A DNA stretch of 57,759 nucleotides from Candidatus Hydrogenedentota bacterium. GTDB lineage: Bacteria > Hydrogenedentota > Hydrogenedentia > Hydrogenedentales > JAEUWI01. The notes under the pieces are model-generated. The model was not told where the DNA came from. It made no database searches and saw only the letters and a list, made by a program, of their open reading frames with translations. Numbering within the stretch: the stretch's first letter is position 1; the number at the start of each line of letters is the position of its first letter. The stretch spans positions 1 through 57,759 of the forward strand of contig JAHBVV010000038.1 of NCBI GenBank assembly GCA_019637335.1, in the 5' to 3' direction. This document shows positions 45,347-55,400 of the stretch, piece after piece. The translations under genes and the position numbers were made by a program.

Positions 45347-47548
45347 ATGAAATTCCGCTGGATGCATATACTGATCGGCGCGGTAGCCGCCGCGTTGCTG
45401 GTGGCGATCGCCACGCAGCTCCCGTATATCGAGTTCAATCCGCCGACGCGCTCGCTGATTCCGCCGAAGGGCAAATACGATGTCCGCATTCTGCGCGACA
45501 CCTACGGCGTGCCGCATATCTACGGTAAGACGGACGCGGATTGCGCGTACGGGCTGGCGTACGCGCACGCGGAAGACGATTTCGCAACGATCCAGGAGGC
45601 CCTCTACCTGTCGCGGGGGAAACTCGCCCTCTTGCAGGGCCGGGAGTCCGCGCCGATGGATTACCTGGTGCAGTTGTTCCGCCACCGCGAAATCGTGGCG
45701 GAAAAGTATGCGACCGACCTGAGCCCAGAGGTGCGGGCGCTTTGCGAGGCCTACGCGGACGGTTTCAACCACTACGCGGCGCTGCACCCGGAGGAGGTCG
45801 TTCCAGGCATCCTCCCGGCCACCGGGCTGGATATCGTGGCGGGCTTCGTGATCAAGGTTCCGTTCTTCTTCGGTCTCGACCGCGAGTTGGAACGTATCTA
45901 CGAGACCCGGCGCCATTCGCCGGTTTCGGAGCGTGTGGCGCGCGCGGAAGATGCGGATTTCAGCCTGACGAACGGGCTCCCCACGGGTTCGAACGCCTTT
46001 GCCATCGCGCCGGGCCGGACACCGGACGGAAAGACGCACCTGGCGATCAACTCACACCAGCCGTGGACCGGCCCGGTGTCCTGGTACGAGGCGCGCCTGA
46101 AGAGCGAGGAGGGCCTGGACATCACCGGCGGCGTGTTTCCCGGCACCCCGGTCATCCTGCACGGGCACAACCGCGATCTGGGCTGGGCGCACACCGTGAA
46201 CAGCCCGGACCTTGTGGACGTGTACGTGCTGGAGATGAATCCGGACAATCCGAACGAATACCGCTTCGATGGCGAATGGCGGGAACTGGAAGCAGCCACC
46301 GCCGTGCTGCCCGTGAATCTGTTCGGCGGCTTCGTGTGGAAGGTGACACGCGAGATGCTCTATTCCGTGCACGGGCCGGTGGTGCGGCGTCCGCACGGGG
46401 TATACGCGGTGCGCTACGCGGGCCACGGCGACATCCGCCAGGTGGAGCAGTGGTTCCGGATGGGCAAGGCGCGCAATCTGGAGGAATTCGAATCGGCCAT
46501 GGCGATGCAGGCGCTCCCGTCGTTCAACGTGGCGTACGCGGATCGCGCGGGAAACATCCAGTACCGCTACAACGCGCGTATACCGAAGCGAACGCCGGGC
46601 TACGATTACCAACAGTACCTGCCCGGGAATACGTCCGAGACGCTCTGGGAGGACTACCTGCCCTTCGAACAATTGCCGGTGGTGTTGAATCCGGCGGCGG
46701 GCTTCGTGGCGAATGCAAACGGGACGCCGTTCCGCGCAACCCTCGATCCGGACAACCCGGACCCCGCGAGCGTCCCGGAGACGGCGGGCATCGAGGGCGT
46801 GGATGAGATTACCCACCGCCAGATCCGGCTGCTGGAACTGCTGGGCGGCGACGATTCAATCACGGAAGAGGAGTTTTTCGCGTACAAGTTCGACCAGGCC
46901 TACCCGCGGGATTCCCGGGTGAGCGCCATCCTCGGCCAGGTGTTTGCCGAACCCGAGCCCTCGGATCCGCTCCTTAAGGAGGCGGTGGCCGTGCTGAAGC
47001 GCTGGGACTACAACACGAACGCCGAAAACACCAGCGCGGCGATCGCCTGTCTCTTTCTGCGGGACACGGCGGGCCTCCAGGCGCCGGAACGAAGCGGTGC
47101 GGAGTTGCTGGAAATCCTCGGCGAAAAGGCCGCGATGCTGCACGGGGCTTTCGGTCGGCTCGACCCGGCGTGGTCGGAGGTGAACCGCCTCGTGCGCGGG
47201 GAGGTCAACCTGGGGCTTGGCGGCGGTCCCGACGTGCTCAACGCGGTGGAGGGCCGCTGGAATGGCCGGCGCCTGGAAGGCCGAGCGGGCGATTGCTACC
47301 TGCTGATGGTCACGTGGGACCCGGATGGCCAGGTGCGATCGCGCAGCCTGCACCAGTTCGGCACGGCCAGCACGCGCCCGGACTCGCCGCACTACGCGGA
47401 CCAGGCGCCGCTCTTCGCCGCGCGCGAGACCAAGCCGGTGTGGCTGGACGAAGCGGAGCTGCGGCGGAACCTGTCGCGCGAGTACGCGCCCGGCTACGAG
47501 CCGCGTCAGATTGAAGGGAGCGCGCCGCGGATGGAGGATTTTGAGTAG
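45347..47548 (+). CDS. Penicillin acylase family N-terminal nucleophile hydrolase
   Basis: A 733-residue exported amidase with an N-terminal membrane or signal segment (ILIGAVAAALLVAIA). The alpha-chain motif is DTYGVPHIYGKTDADCAYGLAYAHAEDDF. The autoprocessing site is probably at Gly214-Ser215 (PTGSNAFAI), where Ser215 becomes the nucleophile of the beta chain; INSHQPW and HTVNSPDLVDVYV follow as in the family. Members cleave penicillins, acyl-homoserine lactones or other acylamides; the natural substrate here is unknown. GAGG lies about 5 nt before the ATG at 45347. The MITE-like copy 2 lies directly upstream, so its promoter may be inside that element. Confidence 0.9.
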   Translation: MKFRWMHILIGAVAAALLVAIATQLPYIEFNPPTRSLIPPKGKYDVRILRDTYGVPHIYGKTDADCAYGLAYAHAEDDFATIQEALYLSRGKLALLQGRESAPMDYLVQLFRHREIVAEKYATDLSPEVRALCEAYADGFNHYAALHPEEVVPGILPATGLDIVAGFVIKVPFFFGLDRELERIYETRRHSPVSERVARAEDADFSLTNGLPTGSNAFAIAPGRTPDGKTHLAINSHQPWTGPVSWYEARLKSEEGLDITGGVFPGTPVILHGHNRDLGWAHTVNSPDLVDVYVLEMNPDNPNEYRFDGEWRELEAATAVLPVNLFGGFVWKVTREMLYSVHGPVVRRPHGVYAVRYAGHGDIRQVEQWFRMGKARNLEEFESAMAMQALPSFNVAYADRAGNIQYRYNARIPKRTPGYDYQQYLPGNTSETLWEDYLPFEQLPVVLNPAAGFVANANGTPFRATLDPDNPDPASVPETAGIEGVDEITHRQIRLLELLGGDDSITEEEFFAYKFDQAYPRDSRVSAILGQVFAEPEPSDPLLKEAVAVLKRWDYNTNAENTSAAIACLFLRDTAGLQAPERSGAELLEILGEKAAMLHGAFGRLDPAWSEVNRLVRGEVNLGLGGGPDVLNAVEGRWNGRRLEGRAGDCYLLMVTWDPDGQVRSRSLHQFGTASTRPDSPHYADQAPLFAARETKPVWLDEAELRRNLSREYAPGYEPRQIEGSAPRMEDFE

Positions 47549-47647
47549 TGACCGGTTCAAGTCCACGAACGCGGTCATCCCGATGGGGATTTGTGAGGCG
47601 CGCAGTTGCTATACTGGGATTGCAGGTTGCGAATCGGAGCGAATACG

Positions 47648-47884
47648 ATGGGCTATAGCGGACATGTGGAATCCGGCAAGGTGGTTTTTGACGAGCCAAC
47701 CGAGCTTGCCGACGGAACCCGCGTGCGGATCGAGATCGTTGCGGGCTCCACGAGCGAGGCGTTCGGGGATGCCTGCCCGTCACTCGCGGATCAGTTGAGC
47801 GCATTCATCGGTCGGGCCGAGAATCTACCCGAGGATTGGGCCGAAAACCACGATGCCTACCTCAGGAACGAGCATTCCTCGTGA
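47648..47884 (+). CDS. Putative antitoxin of the third PIN module
   Basis: A 78-residue protein. The first half (MGYSGHVESGKVVFDEP) resembles the short beta-rich start of small antitoxins encoded before PIN toxins; the second half is an acidic helix. GGAG lies about 8 nt before the ATG at 47648. A TATACT box at 47610-47615 could be its -10. The stop overlaps the toxin GTG (GTGA). Confidence 0.75.
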   Translation: MGYSGHVESGKVVFDEPTELADGTRVRIEIVAGSTSEAFGDACPSLADQLSAFIGRAENLPEDWAENHDAYLRNEHSS

Positions 47885-48276
47885 ATCCTGTCTTCGTGGA
47901 CACGTCGTTCTATCAGGCCATTCTAAACCCGCGCGACCACTGGCACGCGCTCGCGCTTGAGCGGTCCAGACAATACAAGGGACCCACGATTACGTCGGAA
48001 TACGTTCTCTGTGAACTCGGCGCCCTCATGTCAGCGCCCCCACTCCGCCGCCTGTTCGCCGAGTTCGTTCAAGCGCTCCATTCATCAGAGCACGTCGAGA
48101 TCGTTCCGGCTTCCTCGCGGGAATTCAGCGCCGGATTTGCCCTGTTTTCGTCGCGCCTGGACAAGCACTGGTCCCTGACGGACTGCATCTCGTTCGCCAT
48201 CATGGAGGAACGAAAGATACACGCGGCACTGACATTTGACCGCCATTTCGAGCAGGCCGGATTTCGCCTCGCCTGA
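47881..48276 (+). CDS. PIN-domain toxin (VapC-like)
   Basis: A 131-residue PIN protein. Acidic active-site residues are in VFVDTSFYQAI, YVLCELGAL, SLTDCISF and LTFDRHFEQAG. The GTG start at 47881 overlaps the antitoxin stop by 4 bp, the same coupling as in the pair at 37208-37869. An upstream in-frame ATG at 47836 would lie inside the antitoxin gene and is unlikely. Confidence 0.85.
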   Translation: MNPVFVDTSFYQAILNPRDHWHALALERSRQYKGPTITSEYVLCELGALMSAPPLRRLFAEFVQALHSSEHVEIVPASSREFSAGFALFSSRLDKHWSLTDCISFAIMEERKIHAALTFDRHFEQAGFRLA

Positions 48277-48299
48277 CCCATCAGCCGATTGCCGAACGA

Positions 48300-49118
48300 T
48301 CATCTCACGCGGTACCCGCCGGTGTAATGCTGCATGGCTTCCGGAATGTGGCGCTGGATGTCCGCGATGCGGGTTTCGCCGGAGGGGTGGGTCGACAGGA
48401 ATTCCGGCGCCTTCTTGCCCGCCCCGCTGAAGCGCTCCCAGAACTCCACCGCCTTGCGCGGGTCGTAGCCGGCTTTGGCCATCAGCGTAAGCCCGATGCG
48501 ATCCGCCTCGGATTCGCGGGCGCGGTTGAACGGCAGGGCGACGCCCAGGTTCGTCGTGAGCCCGAAGGCCTGGCCCGCGAGCTCCCGCGTTCGCGCGGGC
48601 TGGGTCGCCATGGCTTCCGACAACGTGGCCGCGCCCAGTTCCAGCAGCAACATCTGGCTCACCCGCTCATTCGAGTGGCGCGCGATGGCGTGGGCAATTT
48701 CGTGGCCCATTACCGTCGCGATGCCGTCCTCGTCCTTCGTGTACTCGAAAATCCCGCTGTAAAAAACGATCTTCCCCCCCGGGAGGCAGGTCGCGTTCGC
48801 GATCTCGTCGTTGTCGATGACGCTGAACTCCCACTGGTACACGTCGGTGGGCAAGTTATTGGCCCGGAGGAAATCCATCGTCGCCGCGGCCAGCCGCTCG
48901 CCAACACGGCGCACCGGCTCCACATCGCCGGGCTTCGTGCTGAGGGGGTATTCCTTCAACTGCTCCTGGTAGGCCTGCTGGCCCAGCTGCACCATCTGCG
49001 ATTCCGGCAGGAAATTGATCTGCGTGCGGTTCGTCAGCGGGACGGTGGCGCAGGAGGCGAGACCAAGACCAGACGCCGCCAGGCATAACCCGATCGCGAG
49101 ACGCCGAAGTGAATTCAT
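48300..49118 (-). CDS. M48 metallopeptidase lipoprotein (BepA/LoiP-like)
   Basis: A 272-residue lipoprotein with a lipobox ending LASC at about Cys22. The M48 motif is GHEIAHAIARHSNE and the third ligand is in ESEADRIGLTLMAKAGYDP; the C-terminal THPSGETRIADIQRH is typical of the periplasmic M48C group that checks outer-membrane proteins. It has no TPR region, so it is closer to LoiP/YcaL than to full-length BepA. I chose ATG 49118 because AAGG lies about 10 nt upstream. It is convergent with the PIN toxin, 23 bp apart. Confidence 0.9.
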   Translation of the reverse strand: MNSLRRLAIGLCLAASGLGLASCATVPLTNRTQINFLPESQMVQLGQQAYQEQLKEYPLSTKPGDVEPVRRVGERLAAATMDFLRANNLPTDVYQWEFSVIDNDEIANATCLPGGKIVFYSGIFEYTKDEDGIATVMGHEIAHAIARHSNERVSQMLLLELGAATLSEAMATQPARTRELAGQAFGLTTNLGVALPFNRARESEADRIGLTLMAKAGYDPRKAVEFWERFSGAGKKAPEFLSTHPSGETRIADIQRHIPEAMQHYTGGYRVR

Positions 49119-49356
49119 GTGAAACATGCCTTAAGACTCCATATCGGTGTGGCCGGCGCCCCGGAGCGGGCCGATCCGCAATTCATCACCGTGACGCCGC
49201 CTGGTTGCGCGGCAACAGTCCGCCCGGGCGGACACGATACTGGACGTTATATTGCGCGCCCTTATTCTACCGGGTTTCACCCGAGTTGTCATGCCGGGCC
49301 GCCGAACGCCCAAACGCGCTCCCGCCAATCAGCGTGGATCGCGCGGTTTGTCCGCT

Positions 49357-50211
49357 TCAGTCGAACACGATGGTGCGCTCGCGGTAGACCATGATCCGGG
49401 AATCGAGGTGGGCCTTTACGGCGGCGGCGAGGACCTGCTTCTCGATGTCCCGGCCCATGGTGACGAGGTCGGCGACGCTGTGGCTGTGGTTCACGGGGAT
49501 GCTGGCCTGTTCGATGATGGGGCCCATGTCGAGGTCGGCGGTGACGTAGTGGCTCGTGGCGCCGATGAGCTTCACGCCGCGCGCGTAGGCCTGGTGGTAG
49601 GGGCGCGCGCCCTGGAAGGCCGGTAGGAAGCCGTGGTGCACGTTGATGATGCGGTTCTTGAACGGGTCCACCAGGGCCGGCGTCAGGACTTGCATGTAGC
49701 GCGCGAGCACCACCAGGTCGATACCGCGATCGCGGAAGATGTCCAGGATATTCGCTTCAGCTTCGGCCTTGCGGTCCTTTTCGACGGGGACGTGGGCAAA
49801 GGGGACGCCGAAATGTTCCGCGGCGCCCTGTAGATCGGGATGGTTGCTGATGACGATTTCGATATCCCCGGCGAGCTCACTGTACTGGTTGCGCAGGAGG
49901 AGGTCGTAGAGGCAATGATCGTAGCGGGAAACGAGGATGGCGACCTTTGCGCGCTCGGTTGCATAGCGGACGGCGCAGGTCATGTCGAAGGGTTTCGCGA
50001 GGTCGTTCAGGCGCGCGCGGAGATCCGATGGCGAGAGGGAGAGGTCCGCCGTATCGAAGTGGACCCGCATGAAAAAGCGGTTATCGATCTCCTCCCGGTG
50101 TTGCTGCGCGTCGATAATGTTGCCGCCGTTTTCGTAGATGAACCGGGAGACTTCATACACGATGCCCTTGGTGTCGGGGCAATGCAGCAGCAGGGTGGCG
50201 GTGACGTCCAT
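49357..50211 (-). CDS. purU: Formyltetrahydrofolate deformylase
   Basis: A 284-residue cytosolic enzyme that hydrolyses 10-formyl-THF to THF and formate, balancing one-carbon pools. An N-terminal ACT-like regulatory domain ([21 protein letters not shown]) precedes the formyltransferase-fold domain with [20 protein letters not shown] and the catalytic [17 protein letters not shown]. The length matches the family. GGAG lies 9 nt before the ATG at 50211. The gap on the 3' side (49119-49356) has no recognised feature. Confidence 0.93.
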   Translation of the reverse strand: MDVTATLLLHCPDTKGIVYEVSRFIYENGGNIIDAQQHREEIDNRFFMRVHFDTADLSLSPSDLRARLNDLAKPFDMTCAVRYATERAKVAILVSRYDHCLYDLLLRNQYSELAGDIEIVISNHPDLQGAAEHFGVPFAHVPVEKDRKAEAEANILDIFRDRGIDLVVLARYMQVLTPALVDPFKNRIINVHHGFLPAFQGARPYHQAYARGVKLIGATSHYVTADLDMGPIIEQASIPVNHSHSVADLVTMGRDIEKQVLAAAVKAHLDSRIMVYRERTIVFD

Positions 50212-50323
50212 GGGTACGGCTCCGAGTTCAGGCGCGAGTCTATACGAAAATCTCGAAAAAATCCGCTGTTTTGCAAACCAATTACCGGCGGCGCGGCGGA
50301 CGGAACTACCGGTAGAAAAGTCA

Positions 50324-50352
50324 TTGACAGATCGCCGCCCCTCCTCTATTCT
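50324..50352 (+). promoter_or_regulatory. Sigma70-like promoter of the pilin-like gene
   Basis: TTGACA (50324-50329), a 17-bp spacer and TATTCT (50347-50352); the leader is about 80 nt. Confidence 0.7.
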
Positions 50353-50437
50353 AAAGCATCTTGCGCAGCGGATTGGGCCGCGGCGCGGGCAGTGGTCGGC
50401 TTTTCGATATCATATCGCAATGGAGAGGCATCTTTAT

Positions 50438-51418
50438 ATGAAGCGCAAGGGATTCACATTGATTGAACTGCTGGTGGTCATCGCCATCATTGGCATCCTG
50501 GCGGCCATCCTGCTTCCGGCGCTCGCGCGGGCGCGCGAGGCGGCGCGGAGGGCGACCTGCCAGAACAACCTGAAGCAGATGGGGCTCATGTGCAAAATGT
50601 ACGCAAATGAGTCCCGGGGCGAAACCTTTCCTCCGAAATCGGTGGACTTCGGGAACTTCTTCTTCTCGATGGAAGCGATGTACCCGGAGTACCTGACCGA
50701 TCTGAGCGTCATCTTCTGCCCTTCGGACACCGAGAGCAATACGGACCGCTTCATCGGTCAAGGCGGGGAGTGGCGCGACCCGGCGGGCAACCTGGCGACG
50801 GAATTGATGGACGGGGATTGGTCAACGGGCATCTACACGCCCGGTATTCCCGGGGTGCAGCCCGCCTCGAACAGCACGTCGGACCGCTCCTATATCTACC
50901 TGGGCTACGCGATCAAGGACAACGCGGTCATCTCGCCGTTTACCGATGGGGGCGCGCGCGGCATCTTCGCATTCTTCACCACGGTAAACATCACCCCGTA
51001 CATCACGGCGTATCTTTCGGCGAATGTGGCGGGCTTGCAGGCGGTGAAGGATTCGCTCGAGCGGAACCACACGTTCCAGCACGTGGGCAACAGCAAGTAT
51101 GCGCCGGGCGAAATAGTGAACCTGTACCGCTTCCGCGAGGGCATCGAACGGTTCTTCATTACCGATATCAACAACCCGGGCGCCTCGGCAAAGGCGCAGT
51201 CGGAGCTGGCCACGATCTGGGACGTCGTGGGCGAGTCGGTCTCGATCTACAACCACGTGCCCGGCGGCGCCAATGTGCTGTTTATGGACGGACACGTAGA
51301 ATTTCAGTTGTACCGGGCGAACGGCGCGACGATCGCGAGCCCGATTGGCGCGGGCGGCGAGAATGACCAGTTCCCGACGAGCACGGCCTGGGCCAAGCTG
51401 ACGACCGCGGGCCAGTAA
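50438..51418 (+). CDS. Type IV pilin-like protein with H-X9-DG C-terminal signature (DUF1559-like)
   Basis: A 326-residue protein with a classical class III prepilin leader: MKRKG cut before [20 protein letters not shown], then a helix rich in Ala and Arg. The C-terminal part ends with [17 protein letters not shown], the H-X9-DG pattern that is greatly expanded in Planctomycetes, Lentisphaerae and similar genomes. These are pseudopilin-like proteins of uncertain role, exported through type II or IV machinery such as the secretin at 37978-40713. I chose ATG 50438 because GAGAGG lies 9 nt upstream. It has its own promoter and terminator, so it is monocistronic. Confidence 0.93.
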   Translation: MKRKGFTLIELLVVIAIIGILAAILLPALARAREAARRATCQNNLKQMGLMCKMYANESRGETFPPKSVDFGNFFFSMEAMYPEYLTDLSVIFCPSDTESNTDRFIGQGGEWRDPAGNLATELMDGDWSTGIYTPGIPGVQPASNSTSDRSYIYLGYAIKDNAVISPFTDGGARGIFAFFTTVNITPYITAYLSANVAGLQAVKDSLERNHTFQHVGNSKYAPGEIVNLYRFREGIERFFITDINNPGASAKAQSELATIWDVVGESVSIYNHVPGGANVLFMDGHVEFQLYRANGATIASPIGAGGENDQFPTSTAWAKLTTAGQ

Positions 51419-51445
51419 GAGCCGCAATTGATCCTCAAGGTAACC

Positions 51446-51483
51446 ACGCCCCCCGGCGAAATTGGCGGGGGGCGTTTCTTTTT
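51446..51483 (+). terminator. Rho-independent terminator after the pilin-like gene
   Basis: A 9-bp perfect stem ACGCCCCCC/GGGGGGCGT (51446-51454 and 51467-51475) is followed by TTTCTTTTT-type bases, 28 nt after the stop. Confidence 0.85.
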
Positions 51484-51605
51484 GCCCGCGAATACGGCGA
51501 AATGCCGATTCTGACGTGGGCCGCGCAGTACGGGTTTCCATCTTCCGCGCCGGGCGTGGAATAATACCGCCCTCTCGGCAATTCCCCCACCTTGAAAGGG
51601 CGATC

Positions 51606-52436
51606 ATGTCACGGCTGCTTCAGAATCAGGTTGCAATCATTACGGGCGCGGGCCGGGGCATTGGCGCGGCGGCCGCGCGGCTCCTGGCGGAACAGGGCGC
51701 CGCCGTGATCGCCAGCGATCGGGACGCGGGCCCGCTGGCGGAAACCGTGGCCGCTATCGAGGCGGCGGGCGGCGCGGCGCGTGCCGTCGCGGGCGACATC
51801 ACGGATCCCGCCTTTCCCGAGGCGCTGATCGGGGCGGCGCTGGAGGCGTTCGGCGGGCTGCACATTCTGGTGAACAACGCCGGATACACCTGGGACGGCA
51901 TGCTGCACAAAATGTCGGACAAGCAGTGGGAGGCCATGCTCGCGGTGCACAACACGGCGCCGTTTCGCCTCGTGCGCGCCGCCGCCCCGTTCATGCGGGA
52001 CGCCGCAAAACAGGAACAAGCCGCCGGGGAACGCCCTGCCCCCCGCTGTATCATCAATGTCTCATCCACCTCCGGGCTGCACGGCAACGTGGGGCAACTC
52101 AACTACGCCACGGCGAAGATGGGCCTGGTGGGGTTCACCAAGACGGTCGCGAAGGAATGGGGGCCGTTCAACATCCGGTGCAACGCGGTGGCGTTTGGCT
52201 ATATCGAGACCCGGCTCACGCAGGCGAAGGAGTCGGGCGACTCCATTACGGTCGATGGCGAGGCAATCCAACTCGGCGTGCCGGGGCACATGCACGATCT
52301 GGTCAAGATGCTGATTCCGATGGGGCGCACGGGGACGGTGGAGGAGGCGGCGGGCGGGATTCTCCTGCTGGCGTCACCGTGGGCCGGGTATATCAATGGA
52401 CACACGCTGGAAGTAACGGGCGGCATGGGCATATAG
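51606..52436 (+). CDS. Short-chain dehydrogenase/reductase (FabG-like)
   Basis: A 276-residue NAD(P)-dependent oxidoreductase with the cofactor motif TGAGRGIG (residues 14-21), NNAG, the catalytic Ser in INVSSTSG and the Tyr-Lys pair in YATAK. It resembles 3-oxoacyl-ACP reductase, but two features depart from a standard FabG (about 245 residues): an insertion before the active site (about 10 residues around AAKQEQAAGERPAP) and a long lid region. The substrate is therefore uncertain. GAAAGGG lies 6 nt before the ATG at 51606. It is convergent with the cytochrome gene, 54 bp apart. Confidence 0.85.
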   Translation: MSRLLQNQVAIITGAGRGIGAAAARLLAEQGAAVIASDRDAGPLAETVAAIEAAGGAARAVAGDITDPAFPEALIGAALEAFGGLHILVNNAGYTWDGMLHKMSDKQWEAMLAVHNTAPFRLVRAAAPFMRDAAKQEQAAGERPAPRCIINVSSTSGLHGNVGQLNYATAKMGLVGFTKTVAKEWGPFNIRCNAVAFGYIETRLTQAKESGDSITVDGEAIQLGVPGHMHDLVKMLIPMGRTGTVEEAAGGILLLASPWAGYINGHTLEVTGGMGI

Positions 52437-52490
52437 AGGCGCATGGGACGGCAGGCGCGGGATTTCCTGGGAATTTTTCCGCGCGCAAAA

Positions 52491-55400
52491 TCACCGCCCG
52501 GCGGCGAGGCGCAGGGTCACCCCGGTATCGGCGCCGCCGGCCAATTCCACGCGCAGCGGGCCGCTCGCCTCGTCATGGCGCACGAGAATCGCAATGGTCG
52601 ACGGGCCCTGCGGGAGTTCGAGCGCGCCCAGGGCGTCGGAAGAAACCAGCGCGCCATTGAGATAAACTTCGAGGCCCTCGGCGGACGGCAGGGTCAAACT
52701 GAGGGATCCGGCGCGGGTGGCCTCCAGGTGAAACCGAGCGGCGCTGTAGCCCTCGTTGTGCCAGTAGCGGTGGTTCAGGACGGGCATCTCCGATTCGGGC
52801 AGGTCGCCGGCGACCGTGCTGTAGGCGGGCATCCAGGTCAGGTCCTGGTGGTCCTTCGCGACGATCTCCGGGCCATCCTGATACAGGCGCTCGAGGCCCT
52901 CGGGCGTCAATTGGAGCACGTCCCACGCGCGGACGACCCGCCCGGCGCCGAGCGACCACTCGGGGACCCGGCCGAGCGCGGACATGAAGCTGACGAGGTC
53001 CGCGATCTCGCTTTCGAGGAGGCCATCGACAAGCCCGCCCGGCATCAGGGACTGACCCTCGGAAATGGAATCAATGTTGTCGCGGTAGATGGTGCGTTCG
53101 CCGGATACGTCGCGCAGCACGAGGGTGGTGTCGTTTTCGCTTACCTTCACGCCGCTGAACGTCTCGAAGTCGGCGGTCTCGACCACAATGGAGTGGTACC
53201 CCTCCTTGACGGCCTTGCCGGGAAACAGCAGCGACTCCACGAGGTAATCGGCCTGGGCGCTGCCGCCGATGCTGGAGAGGTCGGGGCCGAGGAGGCCGCC
53301 CGCGCCGCCGATCGCGTGGCATTGGGCGCAGGCCAGGTTGCGGTAGAGCGTTTCGCCCCGCGCGGGATCGCCGCTCTGCCGGGTGAGCTCCACCAGGCGC
53401 GCGACAGCGGCGGCGTCCCACGCTTCGGTCAGCGCGTCCAAATCACCGGCGGTGCGCACCGCCGCAATGAGTTCCTGCACCTGGCGCTGGGCGTCGGTGA
53501 GTTTTGCGGCATCCGGCGAGGCTTCATCGCCGCGCCAGGCGCTTTCGGATCCCGCGCGCCCGGAACCGCGAATGACGCGTTCGGCCTGCTTGGCGGTGTC
53601 TACGGTGAGGGTCTTGCCTTCGAGCGCGGCGGCCAGCGCGGGCACGGCCGGCTGCTGCTTCAACACCGCGTCGATGAGCGTATTCACTTCGTCGAGATCG
53701 GTGCTGGAGACAAGAATGGCCGCCAGGGGCGCGGCGGCATCCGCGGGCGCCAGGGCGACCAGCGCACGGAGCGCCTCCACGCGTGTGGCCCGGTTCGGGT
53801 GCGTTTCCGCGAGGGCGCGCAGGCGCGCCTGGCTCGCTTCCCCGCCGAGCCCACGCAGGGCGTTGATGGCCGCACTTCGTAGCGCCGGGGCGGTGTCCCC
53901 ATTGCCCAGCAGGCCGTCCAGCACGGGGCGGGCCTCCTCCACGCCCCAGGCGCCGGCCGCTTCGATGGCGCGCAGCTGAATATCACCGGTGGCCGACTGG
54001 GCAAGCGCCGCGACGCGATCGAGGCCGCTGGCGGGCTTCAGGCCCCGCGCGCGGCTTCCCTCGACGAGGGCCTGCCAGTGCGGCAGCGCGCCCGCATCGC
54101 CCTTTTCGAGGCGCGCGCACAGTTGCAGGGCCAGCGTGGCCGCCTGGGCGGCATCGCCGTGGGCGGCAACGAGGGCAACCGCCTGACCGGCCTGCTTTTC
54201 ATCGAACTGGCCGCGCGCGAGCGCGTGGAGCAGCGGCGGAACGACTTCCGGACTCGCCACGGCGTCGAGCGCAAAGAGCAGGCGATCGGCGTTTTGCGTG
54301 AAGGCCGGATTCTCGCGGGCGACCTCGGGCAGCCAGTGGGCTTTCAACTCGCGCAAGGTCACCAGGAGCGCGTAGTCGAGGTAGCGGTCGCGCTCCAGGT
54401 CCCAGATGCCCAGGGCGGACAGCGCGGCGGCGCCGTCCGGGATGGATCCCAGCAGACGAACGGCCTCCAGGCGCACGCGCGGGTGCGGGTCCTGTGCGAG
54501 GGCCAGCGCGCGGTCCCGCCAGGCGTCGGCGGGCTGAAGCCGGGAAAACCAATGCGCCATGACGCGCACGGCGGCGGCGCGTATGCGGCCATCCTCCGCG
54601 GTGAGGGCGGCCTCCAGAACATCGGGGCGGACGGTGTTGAGCGTCTGCCAGGTCCACAAGGCCTCGAGGAGGCGCGTTTCGCGATCGGCGTCGCCGACGG
54701 CGGCCAACCACGCGTCGACGCGCGGCGCCACGGCGTCAAGGGGATACTGCTTGAGTTGCTGGCGCGCGTTCAGCCTGGTCCACTCTTCTTCCTTCAGCAG
54801 CAGGCTCAGGAGCCCGTCGATGGACGCGCCAACGATCTGCGGGCGCGGCACGAGGGGGCGTCCCTTGGCGGTCACGCGCCAGATGCGGCCGTGCTCGTGG
54901 TCGCGGCGGGGGTCGCGAAAGGCGACTTCGCCGTGCTGAATGATGGGGTTGTACCAGTCGGCGATATAGATTGCGCCGTCGGGGCCCATTTTCACATCCA
55001 CCGGGCGGAAGGAGACATGCTGCGTCTTGATCAACTCGGGCTTTTCCTCGGCGGCGTAGGTCGAGCCGCTCTCGCTCACGACGAAGCGGCAGACGCGGTG
55101 GGCGCGGAAGTCATTGGTGATGTAGTTGCCGCGCAAGTCCTCGGGGAGGTGCTCACCGCTGAGGATTTCGAGGCCGCAGTGCTTGGGGCTGCCGGGGTTC
55201 ATCCCGCTGAGGAAAGGCGTGATCCCGGAGATGAGAAAGGCGCTGCCGGGGAAAACGTGGTTGACGCCTTCGTGGTAGGCGCCGTCCGTGGCGAAGGACT
55301 GGCCCCAGCGGTCCTGGTGGTGGCCCCAGGGATTGACGAAGCCGCGCGCGAATACATTCAGCTCCAGGGTCTGGGGGTTCCATTGCCAGATCCCGCCGCC

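Noticed and set aside
47550-47576. A GGTTCAAGTCC stretch resembling a tRNA T-loop
   Set aside because: No matching acceptor, D or anticodon arms can be folded around it, and it overlaps the end of the penicillin acylase gene.
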